Source of the DNA: Antarctobacter aquimaris
GTDB taxonomy: Bacteria; Pseudomonadota; Alphaproteobacteria; Rhodobacterales; Rhodobacteraceae
Length of the DNA stretch: 64,000 nt
Assembly: GCF_900184945.1 (NCBI RefSeq)
Contig: NZ_FXYF01000016.1
Location: 37,339-101,338, forward strand
Direction of reading: 5' to 3'
Of the stretch, positions 27,009 to 34,440 are shown one piece after another. The notes under the pieces are model-generated. The model was given only the letters and a program-made list of their open reading frames with translations, ran no database searches and was not told the DNA's origin. The translations under genes and the position numbers were made by a program. Numbering within the stretch: position 1 is the stretch's first letter; each line of letters opens with the position of its first letter.

Positions 27009-28304
27009 ATGACCCAGGAAGAGCCCACCTACGGCTTTGACACCCTCCAGATCCACGCCGGCGCGCGGCCCGATCCGGCCACCGGCGCGCGGCAGGTGCC
27101 GATCTACCAGACCACCGCCTATGTGTTCCGCGACAGCGAGCACGCCGCCGCGCTCTTCAACCTCCAGGAAGTGGGCTACATCTATTCGCGCCTGACCAAC
27201 CCGACCGTCTCTGCCCTGCAGGAACGCGTCGCGGTGCTGGAAGGCGGCGCCGGTGCGGTCTGCTGTTCGTCGGGTCACGCGGCGCAGATCATGGCGCTGT
27301 TCCCGCTGATGGCGCCGGGGCGCAACGTGGTGGTCTCGACCCGGCTCTATGGCGGGTCGGTCACGCAGTTCAGCCACACAATCAAGCGCTTTGGCTGGTC
27401 GGCAAAGTTCGTCGATTTCGACGACCTCGACGCCGTGGCCGCCGCCATCGACGACGACACCCGCGCGGTGTTCTGCGAATCCATCGCCAACCCGGGCGGC
27501 TACATCACCGATCTGGACGCGATTTCGGCCATCACCGACAAGGCTGGCCTGCCGCTGATCGTCGACAACACCTCGGCCTCGCCCTACCTGTGCCGCCCGA
27601 TCGAACATGGCGCGACGCTGGTCGTGCATTCGATGACCAAGTACCTGACCGGCAACGGCACCGTGACCGGCGGCGTTGTGGTCGACTCGGGGCGTTTCGA
27701 CTGGTCGGCCTCGGACAAGTTCCCTTCGCTCTCGGCGCCGGAACCGGCCTACCACGGGCTGAAGTTCCACGAGACATTCGGCCCGCTGGCCTTCACCTTC
27801 CACGGCATCGCGGTGGGTCTGCGCGACCTCGGCATGACGCTGAACCCGCAGGCGGCGCATTACACGCTGATGGGGATCGAGACGCTGTCGCTGCGGATGG
27901 CGCGGCACGTCGAGAACGCCGAGAAGATCGCCGCCTGGCTGCTGACCCACGACGCGGTGGACGGCGTGACCTATGCCGGCCTGCCCTCCTCGCCCTACAA
28001 GGAACGCGCGGCGCGGATCTGTCCCAAGGGCGCAGGCGGGTTGTTCACCGTGGCGCTGAAAGGCGGCTATGAGGCCTGCGTGCGCTTTGTCGACTCGCTG
28101 GAGATCTTCAGCCATGTGGCCAACCTGGGCGACACCCGCAGCCTGGTGATCCACTCGGCCTCGACCACGCACCGCCAGCTGACGACCGAACAGCAGGTGG
28201 CGGCGGGGGCCGCGCCGAACGTGGTGCGCATCTCGATCGGCATCGAGGACGCCAACGACCTGATCGCCGACCTGAACCAGGCGCTGAACAAGGCCGGATC
28301 GTAA
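27009..28304 (+). CDS. metY: O-acetylhomoserine aminocarboxypropyltransferase (sulfhydrylase)
   Basis: A 431-residue PLP enzyme of the Cys/Met metabolism family. YIYSRLTNPTVSALQERVAVLEGG and AVCCSSGHAAQIMALF form the substrate/PLP phosphate region; HSMTKYLTGNGTVTGG holds the PLP-binding Lys; SLVIHSASTTHRQL matches MetY closely. It makes homocysteine directly from O-acetylhomoserine and sulfide. ATG at 27009 follows CAGGGAGACCCCAAG. A strong hairpin follows the stop. No SAM-II-like riboswitch features were seen upstream. Confidence 0.95.
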   Translation: MTQEEPTYGFDTLQIHAGARPDPATGARQVPIYQTTAYVFRDSEHAAALFNLQEVGYIYSRLTNPTVSALQERVAVLEGGAGAVCCSSGHAAQIMALFPLMAPGRNVVVSTRLYGGSVTQFSHTIKRFGWSAKFVDFDDLDAVAAAIDDDTRAVFCESIANPGGYITDLDAISAITDKAGLPLIVDNTSASPYLCRPIEHGATLVVHSMTKYLTGNGTVTGGVVVDSGRFDWSASDKFPSLSAPEPAYHGLKFHETFGPLAFTFHGIAVGLRDLGMTLNPQAAHYTLMGIETLSLRMARHVENAEKIAAWLLTHDAVDGVTYAGLPSSPYKERAARICPKGAGGLFTVALKGGYEACVRFVDSLEIFSHVANLGDTRSLVIHSASTTHRQLTTEQQVAAGAAPNVVRISIGIEDANDLIADLNQALNKAGS

Positions 28305-28309
28305 GGACA

Positions 28310-28337
28310 GGCAGGCCGGGCACTGGCCCGGCCTGCC
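28310..28337. terminator. Strong bidirectional hairpin between metY and SIMPL gene
   Basis: A perfect 12-base stem GGCAGGCCGGGC / GCCCGGCCTGCC with an ACTG loop, six bases after the metY stop and 20 bases after the end of the converging SIMPL gene. There is no long T-run, but the stem strength and position support termination from both sides. Confidence 0.75.
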
Positions 28338-28357
28338 CCCTTGGGCTGTCGCCGATC

Positions 28358-29056
28358 TCAGTCGGCGATGGCAAAGACCATCGTGACCTCGGCCCGCACT
28401 TCGAGTTCGCCGGCGGCGACGGGGACATCGCGGCCCGCTTCGGCCGCGCCCATGACCACCACAGGCTCGGCCCCGACGATCGAGGGCACCAGCGGTTCGG
28501 CCGTGTCGCGCAGCGATACGACAGGGCCCAGCGTGACACCGGCCGCCCCGGCGTACAGTTCGGCGCGGGTCCTGGCGTCGGCCACCGCGCGGCGGCGTGC
28601 CTCGTCCTCGACCGCGCGCGGCTCTTGCAGGCCAAAGGACAGGTCCTGCAACTGGTTCGCCCCATCGTCCAGCACCGCCGAGAGCAGCGGGCCGATCCCG
28701 TCGAGATCGCGCACCCGCACCGTGACGGTATTTGTCGCGAAATAGCCGATGAAGACGTCCTCGTTGCGCTCGTTGTCCCAACGGCTCTGTTCATTGACGC
28801 GCAACTGCGTGGTCTGGATGTCGCGCATCTCGATCCCCAGTCCGGCGAGTCGCGCAAGAACCGCGTCGACCGCGACGGAGGTCGCGTTCATCGCCTCGGT
28901 CGCGGTGGCACCCCGTCCCGTCGCCCCCAGCGAGATCGTCGCCATGTCGGGAACGGCGGCAACACGGGCCTCGCCGGAGACGGTGAGCGTCCCCTCGGCA
29001 TGGGCCGTCAGCGGCAGGGCCAGCGCGGCGGCCAGCAGGATGGTGACTATTCGCAT
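28358..29056 (-). CDS. SIMPL domain (DUF541) periplasmic protein
   Basis: A 232-residue protein with signal peptide MRIVTILLAAALALPLTAHAEG, then the SIMPL/DUF541 body: GTLTVSGEARVAAVPDMATISLGA, VLARLAGLGIEMRDIQTTQLRV, and ARRRAVADARTRAELYAGAAGVTLGPV, ending with the family's closing beta strand. Related proteins (Omp28/BP26, YggE) are periplasmic or outer-membrane antigens tied to oxidative-stress tolerance and can form ring or channel-like oligomers. ATG at 29056 is preceded by GAGGTG. Confidence 0.9.
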   Translation of the reverse strand: MRIVTILLAAALALPLTAHAEGTLTVSGEARVAAVPDMATISLGATGRGATATEAMNATSVAVDAVLARLAGLGIEMRDIQTTQLRVNEQSRWDNERNEDVFIGYFATNTVTVRVRDLDGIGPLLSAVLDDGANQLQDLSFGLQEPRAVEDEARRRAVADARTRAELYAGAAGVTLGPVVSLRDTAEPLVPSIVGAEPVVVMGAAEAGRDVPVAAGELEVRAEVTMVFAIAD

Positions 29057-29224
29057 CAAACACCTCAAAAAATGTGGGGACGTGGAACGACTGTCTCGCC
29101 GGTGGCCGGAATCGGCAAGGGCAGACGCGGGGGGTTTCTTTAATTCGGCAATAAGTTGCCTTATATAATTGAGGAACTGCGTAAGGACTCCCGCAGCCAT
29201 GGTTGCACTGGTAAGAACCGCCTC

Positions 29225-32191
29225 ATGACACCGAATTTCGCGCTCTCGCTCTCTTTCGAAGGCATCACGCTGCTGCGCCGCATGGGGGCCCGCTGGGCCC
29301 GCATCGAAGAAGTGCCGCTGGACCATCCCGACCTCGACTCGGCGGTGCGCGCGCTGCGTGACCGGGCCGAGGCGCTGGATCCCTCCGGCGCGCAGGTGGC
29401 GCTGATCATCCCGAACGAGCAGATCCGCTATCTCGACCAGCCCGACCTGGGCGGCGATCCGGCCACCCGCGAGGTGGCGATCCGTGCCGCGCTGGACGGG
29501 GCGACGCCCTACGCCGTACGCGAACTGAAGTTCGACCACGTGGTCAGCGGCGGGCGGCTGATGGTTGCGGCGGTGGCGCATCTGACGCTGGAAGAGGCGC
29601 GGGTCTTTGCCATCGAGCATGGCTTTCAGCCGGTCTGTTTCCTGGCGCAGGCGCCGGACGGCGCCTTTGACGGCGCGGTGTTCTTCGGCAAGGCCAAGGG
29701 ATGGCCGCGCGCCGTTGCGCGCCCTGCCCGCCCGCTCGAGATCGTGGAGGCTGACAAGGCGGCGCTGACGCCGCTGCCCCCGCCCGAGGCTCCCGAGAAG
29801 GCCGAGGCCGAAGACCTGCCAGAGGCGGCGCCGGCTGCCGAACCGGCCCCCGCCGCGAGCGCCGCGCCCAAGGCGCCCCCGGCCGCAGCGGCCCCCGAGG
29901 CACGGCCCCCGGCCCCACCGCAGCCCCCGGCAGCGCGTGCCGAACCGAAGGTCGCCGCCCCTGCCCTGCCCGGGGCGGAGCGCGGTTCTGCGACGCCCGG
30001 CCCGGCCCGCCCCGCACCGGCGGTCACCGCGCGCCCCGCCACCACTCCCCCGCCGGCCGCGCCCCTGGCGGCACAACCCGCCGCCCCGCGGAGCGCACCG
30101 CCGGTGGCGCCGGTCACACGGCCCGCGCAGCTGCCGCCGAAACCGGCCCCCCAGGCGACACCGCGCCCGGCCGCAGACCTGCCGGCCGAACCTGCGGTCA
30201 CCTTCTCGACCCGGCGCGCCGGCCTTGGCCCCGCCCCGGTGCCGGGGGATGCCCTGTCCGCGCCCGCACCGACCGCTCAGCTGAAACCGCGCTTCACGCC
30301 GGTGCCGCAAGCCGGTGAGGCCCAAGCGCCCGAGGCCCCCGCGCCGGTGGCCCGGACCCCGGAGGCCCCCGCCGTCGCGCGCAAGGCAGAGCCCGCCGCA
30401 GTGCCCGCGCCCACCGCCGAGCCGGTCGCGAAGCGGGGATTCTTTGCCAAGTCGGCGGCTTCGGCGCTGCTGGAACAGGCCGCCGCCGCGGTGGACGCGA
30501 CCGAGCGCGCCCAGACCGCCGAGGCGCCGAAACCGCGCAAGCTGGCCCTGCCCAAGCGCAAGGCCGCGCCGCCCAAGCCTCCCGGCCGGCCACTGGGCAA
30601 ACCCGCGCTGCCGCGGGTTCCGCCGCTCGCCGCGCCGGGCGAAGAGCCGCTGTCCCAGCCGCCGGTCGCCGTGGCGCGCCATACCCACCCGCGCGAAAAG
30701 GTGCCTGTCGGCAAACCGAACCCGCTGGCCCGGCTTGCCGCGCTGCGCAGCGCGGGCGCCCCGGCGCTGCCCGCCGGTCTGGCCACCGCGGGTGGCCCGG
30801 CCATGTCAGGCCCAGGGGCCGCCCCCGGAAAACTGTTCAACTCCTCGACCGAACGCGAACAGATGACCGTGTTCGGCGCGCGCGCCCGTGGCCCCGTGGG
30901 CGGCAAGCCGCGCTTCCTGGGCCTGATCCTGACCGCGCTCCTGCTGCTGTTCCTGGCCGGCGTCGCGGCCTGGGCCTCGGTCTTTCTCGAGGACGGGCTG
31001 GCGCGGCTGTTCCGCGGCAACGACCGGGCCGAACCCACCGTCGCGGCCCTGCCTGACCCGGGCGACGCCCCGGCTGCGCCCGCCGACGCGGTGATCCTCG
31101 AATCCGCCTCGCCGGAGGCCCCGCCCGCCCCCGACGCTGCCGACAGCGGCGAGGCCCCCGACGTACAGCTGGCCGCCTTCGACACGGCGGTCGAGACCCC
31201 GGCCGAACCGCTGGCCGTGCCGGTGGTGCCGCGCGCCCTGACCTCCGAAGAAGCCGCGGCGAGCTACGCGGCCTCCGGTGTCTGGCAGCGCGCGCCGGTG
31301 TCGCCGCTGACCCCGCCCGAAGACGACGTGGACGATATCTACGTGGCCTCCATCGACCCGGACATCCAGATGTTCGACGCGGTCGCCCTGCCCGATGCCA
31401 GGCTGCTGGAGCGCGAGCCCGGCTTCGCCGATCCCGGGCTGCCGCCACCGGCCGGGCTGACCTTCGATTTCGATGAGCGTGACCTGGTGCGCGCAACGCC
31501 CGAAGGCGCGCTGACACCGGACGGGTTGCGCGTCTTCACCGGCCGCCCGCCGGCGGTCCCGCCGCTGCGCAACAGCGACGATTCGCGTGCGCCGATCACC
31601 GACACCGCGCCCAGCGTGGCGGTCGCGCAACCGGACGCGATCCCGCGTATCCGCCCGGAGGCCCGCCCCTCGGACGTGATCGAACAGCGCGAGCGCGTGC
31701 AGCTTGGCGGCATCTCGCGCGCCGAACTGGCCCGCATCCGCCCGCAGATGCGCCCGCAGACCGAACAGGAGCAGGCCCAGATCGCCGCGCCCGAGGCCAC
31801 CGAGCTTGCGGTAGACCGCTCGCTGATCCCGGTGAGCCGCCCGCGCAACATGGCCGCGATTGTCGACCAGGCCGAGGTCAACCCGGACCCGGTGCCCGTG
31901 CAGACCGCCGCCGTCGCCCCGCGTACGGTCGAGCCGACGCTGCCCTCCAGCGCCAGCGTCGCCCGCTCGGCCACGATCAACAACGCCATCAACCTCAACA
32001 AGATCAACCTGATCGGGGTGTACGGCACGGCCGACAACCGGCGCGCGCTGGTCCGGCTGGCCAGCGGCAAGTACCAGAAGGTCAAGGTCGGCGATTCCCT
32101 GGATGGCGGCCGCGTGTCGGCCATCGGCGAGGATGAATTGCGCTACCAGAAAAGCGGCCGCGACCTGGTGCTGAAAATGCCGCGCACCTGA
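29225..32191 (+). CDS. Large inner-membrane protein: GspL/PilM-like N-terminus, one TM, PilP/GspC-like C-terminus
   Basis: A 988-residue protein. Residues 1-150 look like the actin-like cytoplasmic domain of PilM/GspL (MTPNFALSLSFEGITLLRR; GAQVALIIPNEQIRYLDQ; ATREVAIRAALDGATPY). Residues 180-560 are an Ala/Pro-rich linker, and one membrane helix lies near 565-583 (GLILTALLLLFLAGVAAW). A second disordered stretch leads to a C-terminal domain of about 70 residues (NKINLIGVYGTADNRRALVRL...GDSLDGGRVSAIGEDELRY) that resembles the PilP/GspC homology region. Similar proteins are sometimes annotated as initiation factor 2 because of the low-complexity region; that is misleading. A TATAAT at 29164-29169 may be its -10. 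No pilus or T2SS genes are nearby. Confidence 0.6.
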   Translation: MTPNFALSLSFEGITLLRRMGARWARIEEVPLDHPDLDSAVRALRDRAEALDPSGAQVALIIPNEQIRYLDQPDLGGDPATREVAIRAALDGATPYAVRELKFDHVVSGGRLMVAAVAHLTLEEARVFAIEHGFQPVCFLAQAPDGAFDGAVFFGKAKGWPRAVARPARPLEIVEADKAALTPLPPPEAPEKAEAEDLPEAAPAAEPAPAASAAPKAPPAAAAPEARPPAPPQPPAARAEPKVAAPALPGAERGSATPGPARPAPAVTARPATTPPPAAPLAAQPAAPRSAPPVAPVTRPAQLPPKPAPQATPRPAADLPAEPAVTFSTRRAGLGPAPVPGDALSAPAPTAQLKPRFTPVPQAGEAQAPEAPAPVARTPEAPAVARKAEPAAVPAPTAEPVAKRGFFAKSAASALLEQAAAAVDATERAQTAEAPKPRKLALPKRKAAPPKPPGRPLGKPALPRVPPLAAPGEEPLSQPPVAVARHTHPREKVPVGKPNPLARLAALRSAGAPALPAGLATAGGPAMSGPGAAPGKLFNSSTEREQMTVFGARARGPVGGKPRFLGLILTALLLLFLAGVAAWASVFLEDGLARLFRGNDRAEPTVAALPDPGDAPAAPADAVILESASPEAPPAPDAADSGEAPDVQLAAFDTAVETPAEPLAVPVVPRALTSEEAAASYAASGVWQRAPVSPLTPPEDDVDDIYVASIDPDIQMFDAVALPDARLLEREPGFADPGLPPPAGLTFDFDERDLVRATPEGALTPDGLRVFTGRPPAVPPLRNSDDSRAPITDTAPSVAVAQPDAIPRIRPEARPSDVIEQRERVQLGGISRAELARIRPQMRPQTEQEQAQIAAPEATELAVDRSLIPVSRPRNMAAIVDQAEVNPDPVPVQTAAVAPRTVEPTLPSSASVARSATINNAINLNKINLIGVYGTADNRRALVRLASGKYQKVKVGDSLDGGRVSAIGEDELRYQKSGRDLVLKMPRT

Positions 32192-32219
32192 CACGCCGCA
32201 CGGGCTTCGCACGACGCAA

Positions 32220-32250
32220 AAGACCCTGCCAGCAGCCCTGGCAGGGTCTT
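32220..32250. terminator. Bidirectional terminator between the large membrane protein and hppD
   Basis: A 13-base perfect stem AAGACCCTGCCAG / CTGGCAGGGTCTT with a CAGCC loop, flanked by GCAAA on the left and GCGTTT on the right. It lies between converging genes, 28 bases after one stop and 24 after the other. Confidence 0.8.
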
Positions 32251-32274
32251 GCGTTTCAGGTCAGGCGTGACCCT

Positions 32275-33372
32275 TCAAGCGACGTCGCCCAGTTCTCCGT
32301 TCTCGATCTGCTCGCGCTCGATCGACTCGAAGAGCGCCTTGAAGTTGCCCTCGCCAAAGCCGTCGTCGCCCTTGCGCTGGATGAACTCGAAAAAGATCGG
32401 CCCGATCACGGTCTTGGAGAAGATTTGCAACAGGATGCGCGTCTCGCCGCCATCCACCACGCCTTCGCCGTCGATCAGGATGCCGTGTTTCTTCATCCGG
32501 TCGACGGGCTCTTGATGGCCTGTCACCCGGTCAAAGGAGAGGTCGTAATAGGCATCCGGCGGACCCGGAATGAAGTGCAGACCGTTGGCGGCGATGGCGT
32601 CGGTCGCGGCGTAGATGTCGTGCGCGCCCACGGCGATGTGCTGGATGCCCTCGCCCTTGTATTTTTTCAGGTAGGCGACGATCTGGCCCTTTTCCCCGCG
32701 GTCCTCGTTGATCGGGATGCGGATGCGGCCGCAGGGTGAGGTCAGCGCGCGGCTGAACAGGCCCGAGAACTTGCCCTCGATGTCGAAAAAGCGGATCTCG
32801 CGAAAGTTGAAGAGGTTGCCGTAAAAGCGGAACCACTTGTCCATGTTGCCCTTGAAGACATTGTGGGTCAGGTGGTCGAGGTAATGAAAGCCCACGCCAC
32901 GCGGTTTGGACTGGTCGATCCAGTCGAACTCGGCATTGTAGGGCGAGGTGTCGTAGTACTGGTCGGTAAAGTAGATCAGCGACCCGCCGATGCCCTTGAT
33001 CGCGGGCCAGTCGACGGTCTTGCCCGGGCCCTCGTAGGGCTCGGCGCCCCTGGCGATGGCGTGCTGGTAGGCGTGCTGGGCATCCACCACGCGCCAGGCC
33101 ATCGAAGGGGCGCAAGGACCGTGTTCCTTGACAAAGCGGGCGGCAAAGCTGCCCGGCTCGGCGTTCAGCACGTAAGTGATGTCGCCCTGCTGCCAAAGCT
33201 CGATGTGCTTGGTGCGGTGGTTGGCGACGTGGGCATAGCCCATCATGGTGAAGAGGTCGCGCAGCTCCTGCGGGTTGGGATGCGCGAACTCGACGAACTC
33301 GAATCCGTCGGTGCCGGCGGGGTTCTCTGCGGTGATCGTGGCCTGCGGGGCGTCATGCGGGAAAGGTCCCAT
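32275..33372 (-). CDS. hppD: 4-hydroxyphenylpyruvate dioxygenase
   Basis: A 365-residue VOC-fold iron enzyme that converts 4-hydroxyphenylpyruvate to homogentisate in tyrosine breakdown. The three iron ligands are visible: His in YLDHLTHNV, His in GIQHIAVGAHDI and Glu in GPIFFEFIQRKGDDGFGEGNF. ATG at 33372 follows ACAGGAGGAG, an excellent ribosome site. The divergent Lrp-family gene shares its 128-base upstream region and is the obvious candidate regulator. Homogentisate dioxygenase and later genes are not in the window. Confidence 0.97.
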   Translation of the reverse strand: MGPFPHDAPQATITAENPAGTDGFEFVEFAHPNPQELRDLFTMMGYAHVANHRTKHIELWQQGDITYVLNAEPGSFAARFVKEHGPCAPSMAWRVVDAQHAYQHAIARGAEPYEGPGKTVDWPAIKGIGGSLIYFTDQYYDTSPYNAEFDWIDQSKPRGVGFHYLDHLTHNVFKGNMDKWFRFYGNLFNFREIRFFDIEGKFSGLFSRALTSPCGRIRIPINEDRGEKGQIVAYLKKYKGEGIQHIAVGAHDIYAATDAIAANGLHFIPGPPDAYYDLSFDRVTGHQEPVDRMKKHGILIDGEGVVDGGETRILLQIFSKTVIGPIFFEFIQRKGDDGFGEGNFKALFESIEREQIENGELGDVA

Positions 33373-33500
33373 GGCGGCTCCTCCTGTTTGCGCGGTCTGT
33401 GTCCTGATGCGCAGCATACAGCACCGACAACGCGGCAATTGCGCGTCCTCGGCCCGTGTGCGAAAGTGGATGCAAGATTTCCGCAGAAAAACGGCGCATC

Positions 33501-33977
33501 ATGCAGGACTCCCGCACTCAGATCGACTCGGCCGATGCCGCGCTGCTGGAGGCGCTGCAACGCGACGGCCAGGCCACGGCGCAGGACCTGGGTACGGCGC
33601 TGAACCTGTCACCCAGCCAGGCCGGGCGCCGCCGCCAGCGGCTCGAAGAAAGCGGCGTGATCAAGGGTTACCGCGCCCAGCTTGACCCCGAACAGCTGGG
33701 CCTCGACGTTCAGGCCTTTGTCCAGGTGCAACTGGCGCGCCACGGCGCGCAGGAAGGCGCGGAGTTTACCCGCCTGCTGCGCATCCGGCCCGAAATCGTC
33801 TCGGCCTGGACGATGACAGGTGAGGCGGATTACCTCCTGCGCGTCTACTGCCCTGACCTGCGCGCGCTCAACAGGCTGATCCACGAGGTGCTGCTGGCCC
33901 ATCCCGTGGTGTCCCGGGTGCACAGCCAGATCGTGATGGACCAGCCCAAGGCCGACGCGCCGCTGCCGATCAGGTAA
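33501..33977 (+). CDS. Lrp/AsnC family regulator divergent from hppD
   Basis: A 158-residue protein with an AsnC-type helix-turn-helix (IDSADAALLEALQRDGQATAQDLGTALNLSPSQAGRRRQRLEESGVIKGY, residues about 8-57) and a RAM ligand domain (VQVQLARHGAQEGAEF; AWTMTGEADYLLRVY). Such proteins bind amino acids and regulate adjacent metabolic genes; control of hppD by aromatic amino acids is inferred from the divergent layout. The ATG at 33501 is the best start. The 97-bp repeat array begins 59 bases after its stop. Confidence 0.9.
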   Translation: MQDSRTQIDSADAALLEALQRDGQATAQDLGTALNLSPSQAGRRRQRLEESGVIKGYRAQLDPEQLGLDVQAFVQVQLARHGAQEGAEFTRLLRIRPEIVSAWTMTGEADYLLRVYCPDLRALNRLIHEVLLAHPVVSRVHSQIVMDQPKADAPLPIR

Positions 33978-34035
33978 GGGGGCGCTGCCCCCTTACGCGA
34001 TGGAGGTCCCGTCGCAGGTCGATTGCCGCTCTGTT

Positions 34036-34437
34036 CCACCAGCCGCGCGCGTCGGCGTTGCACCCAGAATGGCACGGTGTGGGCTGGTGATCTTTTGCTG
34101 CGCAAAAGACACCCTTGCCCACCAGCCGCGCGCGTCGGGGCGCGCGAGTACCTGCTGCACCCAGAATGGCACGGTGTGGGCTGGTGATCTTTTGCTGCGC
34201 AAAAGACACCCTTGCCCACCAGCCGCGCGCGTCGGGGCGCGCGAGTACCTGCTGCACCCAGAATGGCACGGTGTGGGCTGGTGATCTTTTGCTGCGCAAA
34301 AGACACCCTTGCCCACCAGCCGCGCGCGTCGGGGCGCGCGAGTACCTGCTGCACCCAGAATGGCACGGTGTGGGCTGGTGATCTTTTGCTGCGCAAAAGA
34401 CACCCTTGCCCACCAGCCGCGCGCGTCGGGGCGCGCG
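34036..34437. repeat. 97-bp tandem repeat array (about 4.1 units) beside uvrD
   Basis: Units begin with CCACCAGCCGCGCGCG at 34036, 34119, 34216, 34313 and 34410. Copies two to four are 97 bases each and look identical. The first is 83 bases with a 14-base deletion, and the last stops after 28 bases, three bases before the uvrD stop codon. Each unit holds a hairpin CTTTTGC-TGC-GCAAAAG enclosed by GGTG/CACC, and GGCTGGTG/CACCAGCC pairs across it. No spacers, so not CRISPR. The period is not a multiple of three, so it does not encode a repeated peptide. Confidence 0.97.
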
Positions 34438-34440
34438 CGG

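Noticed and set aside
34036..34437. CRISPR array
   Set aside because: The units are contiguous with no unique spacers, there are no cas genes, and the period is too long.
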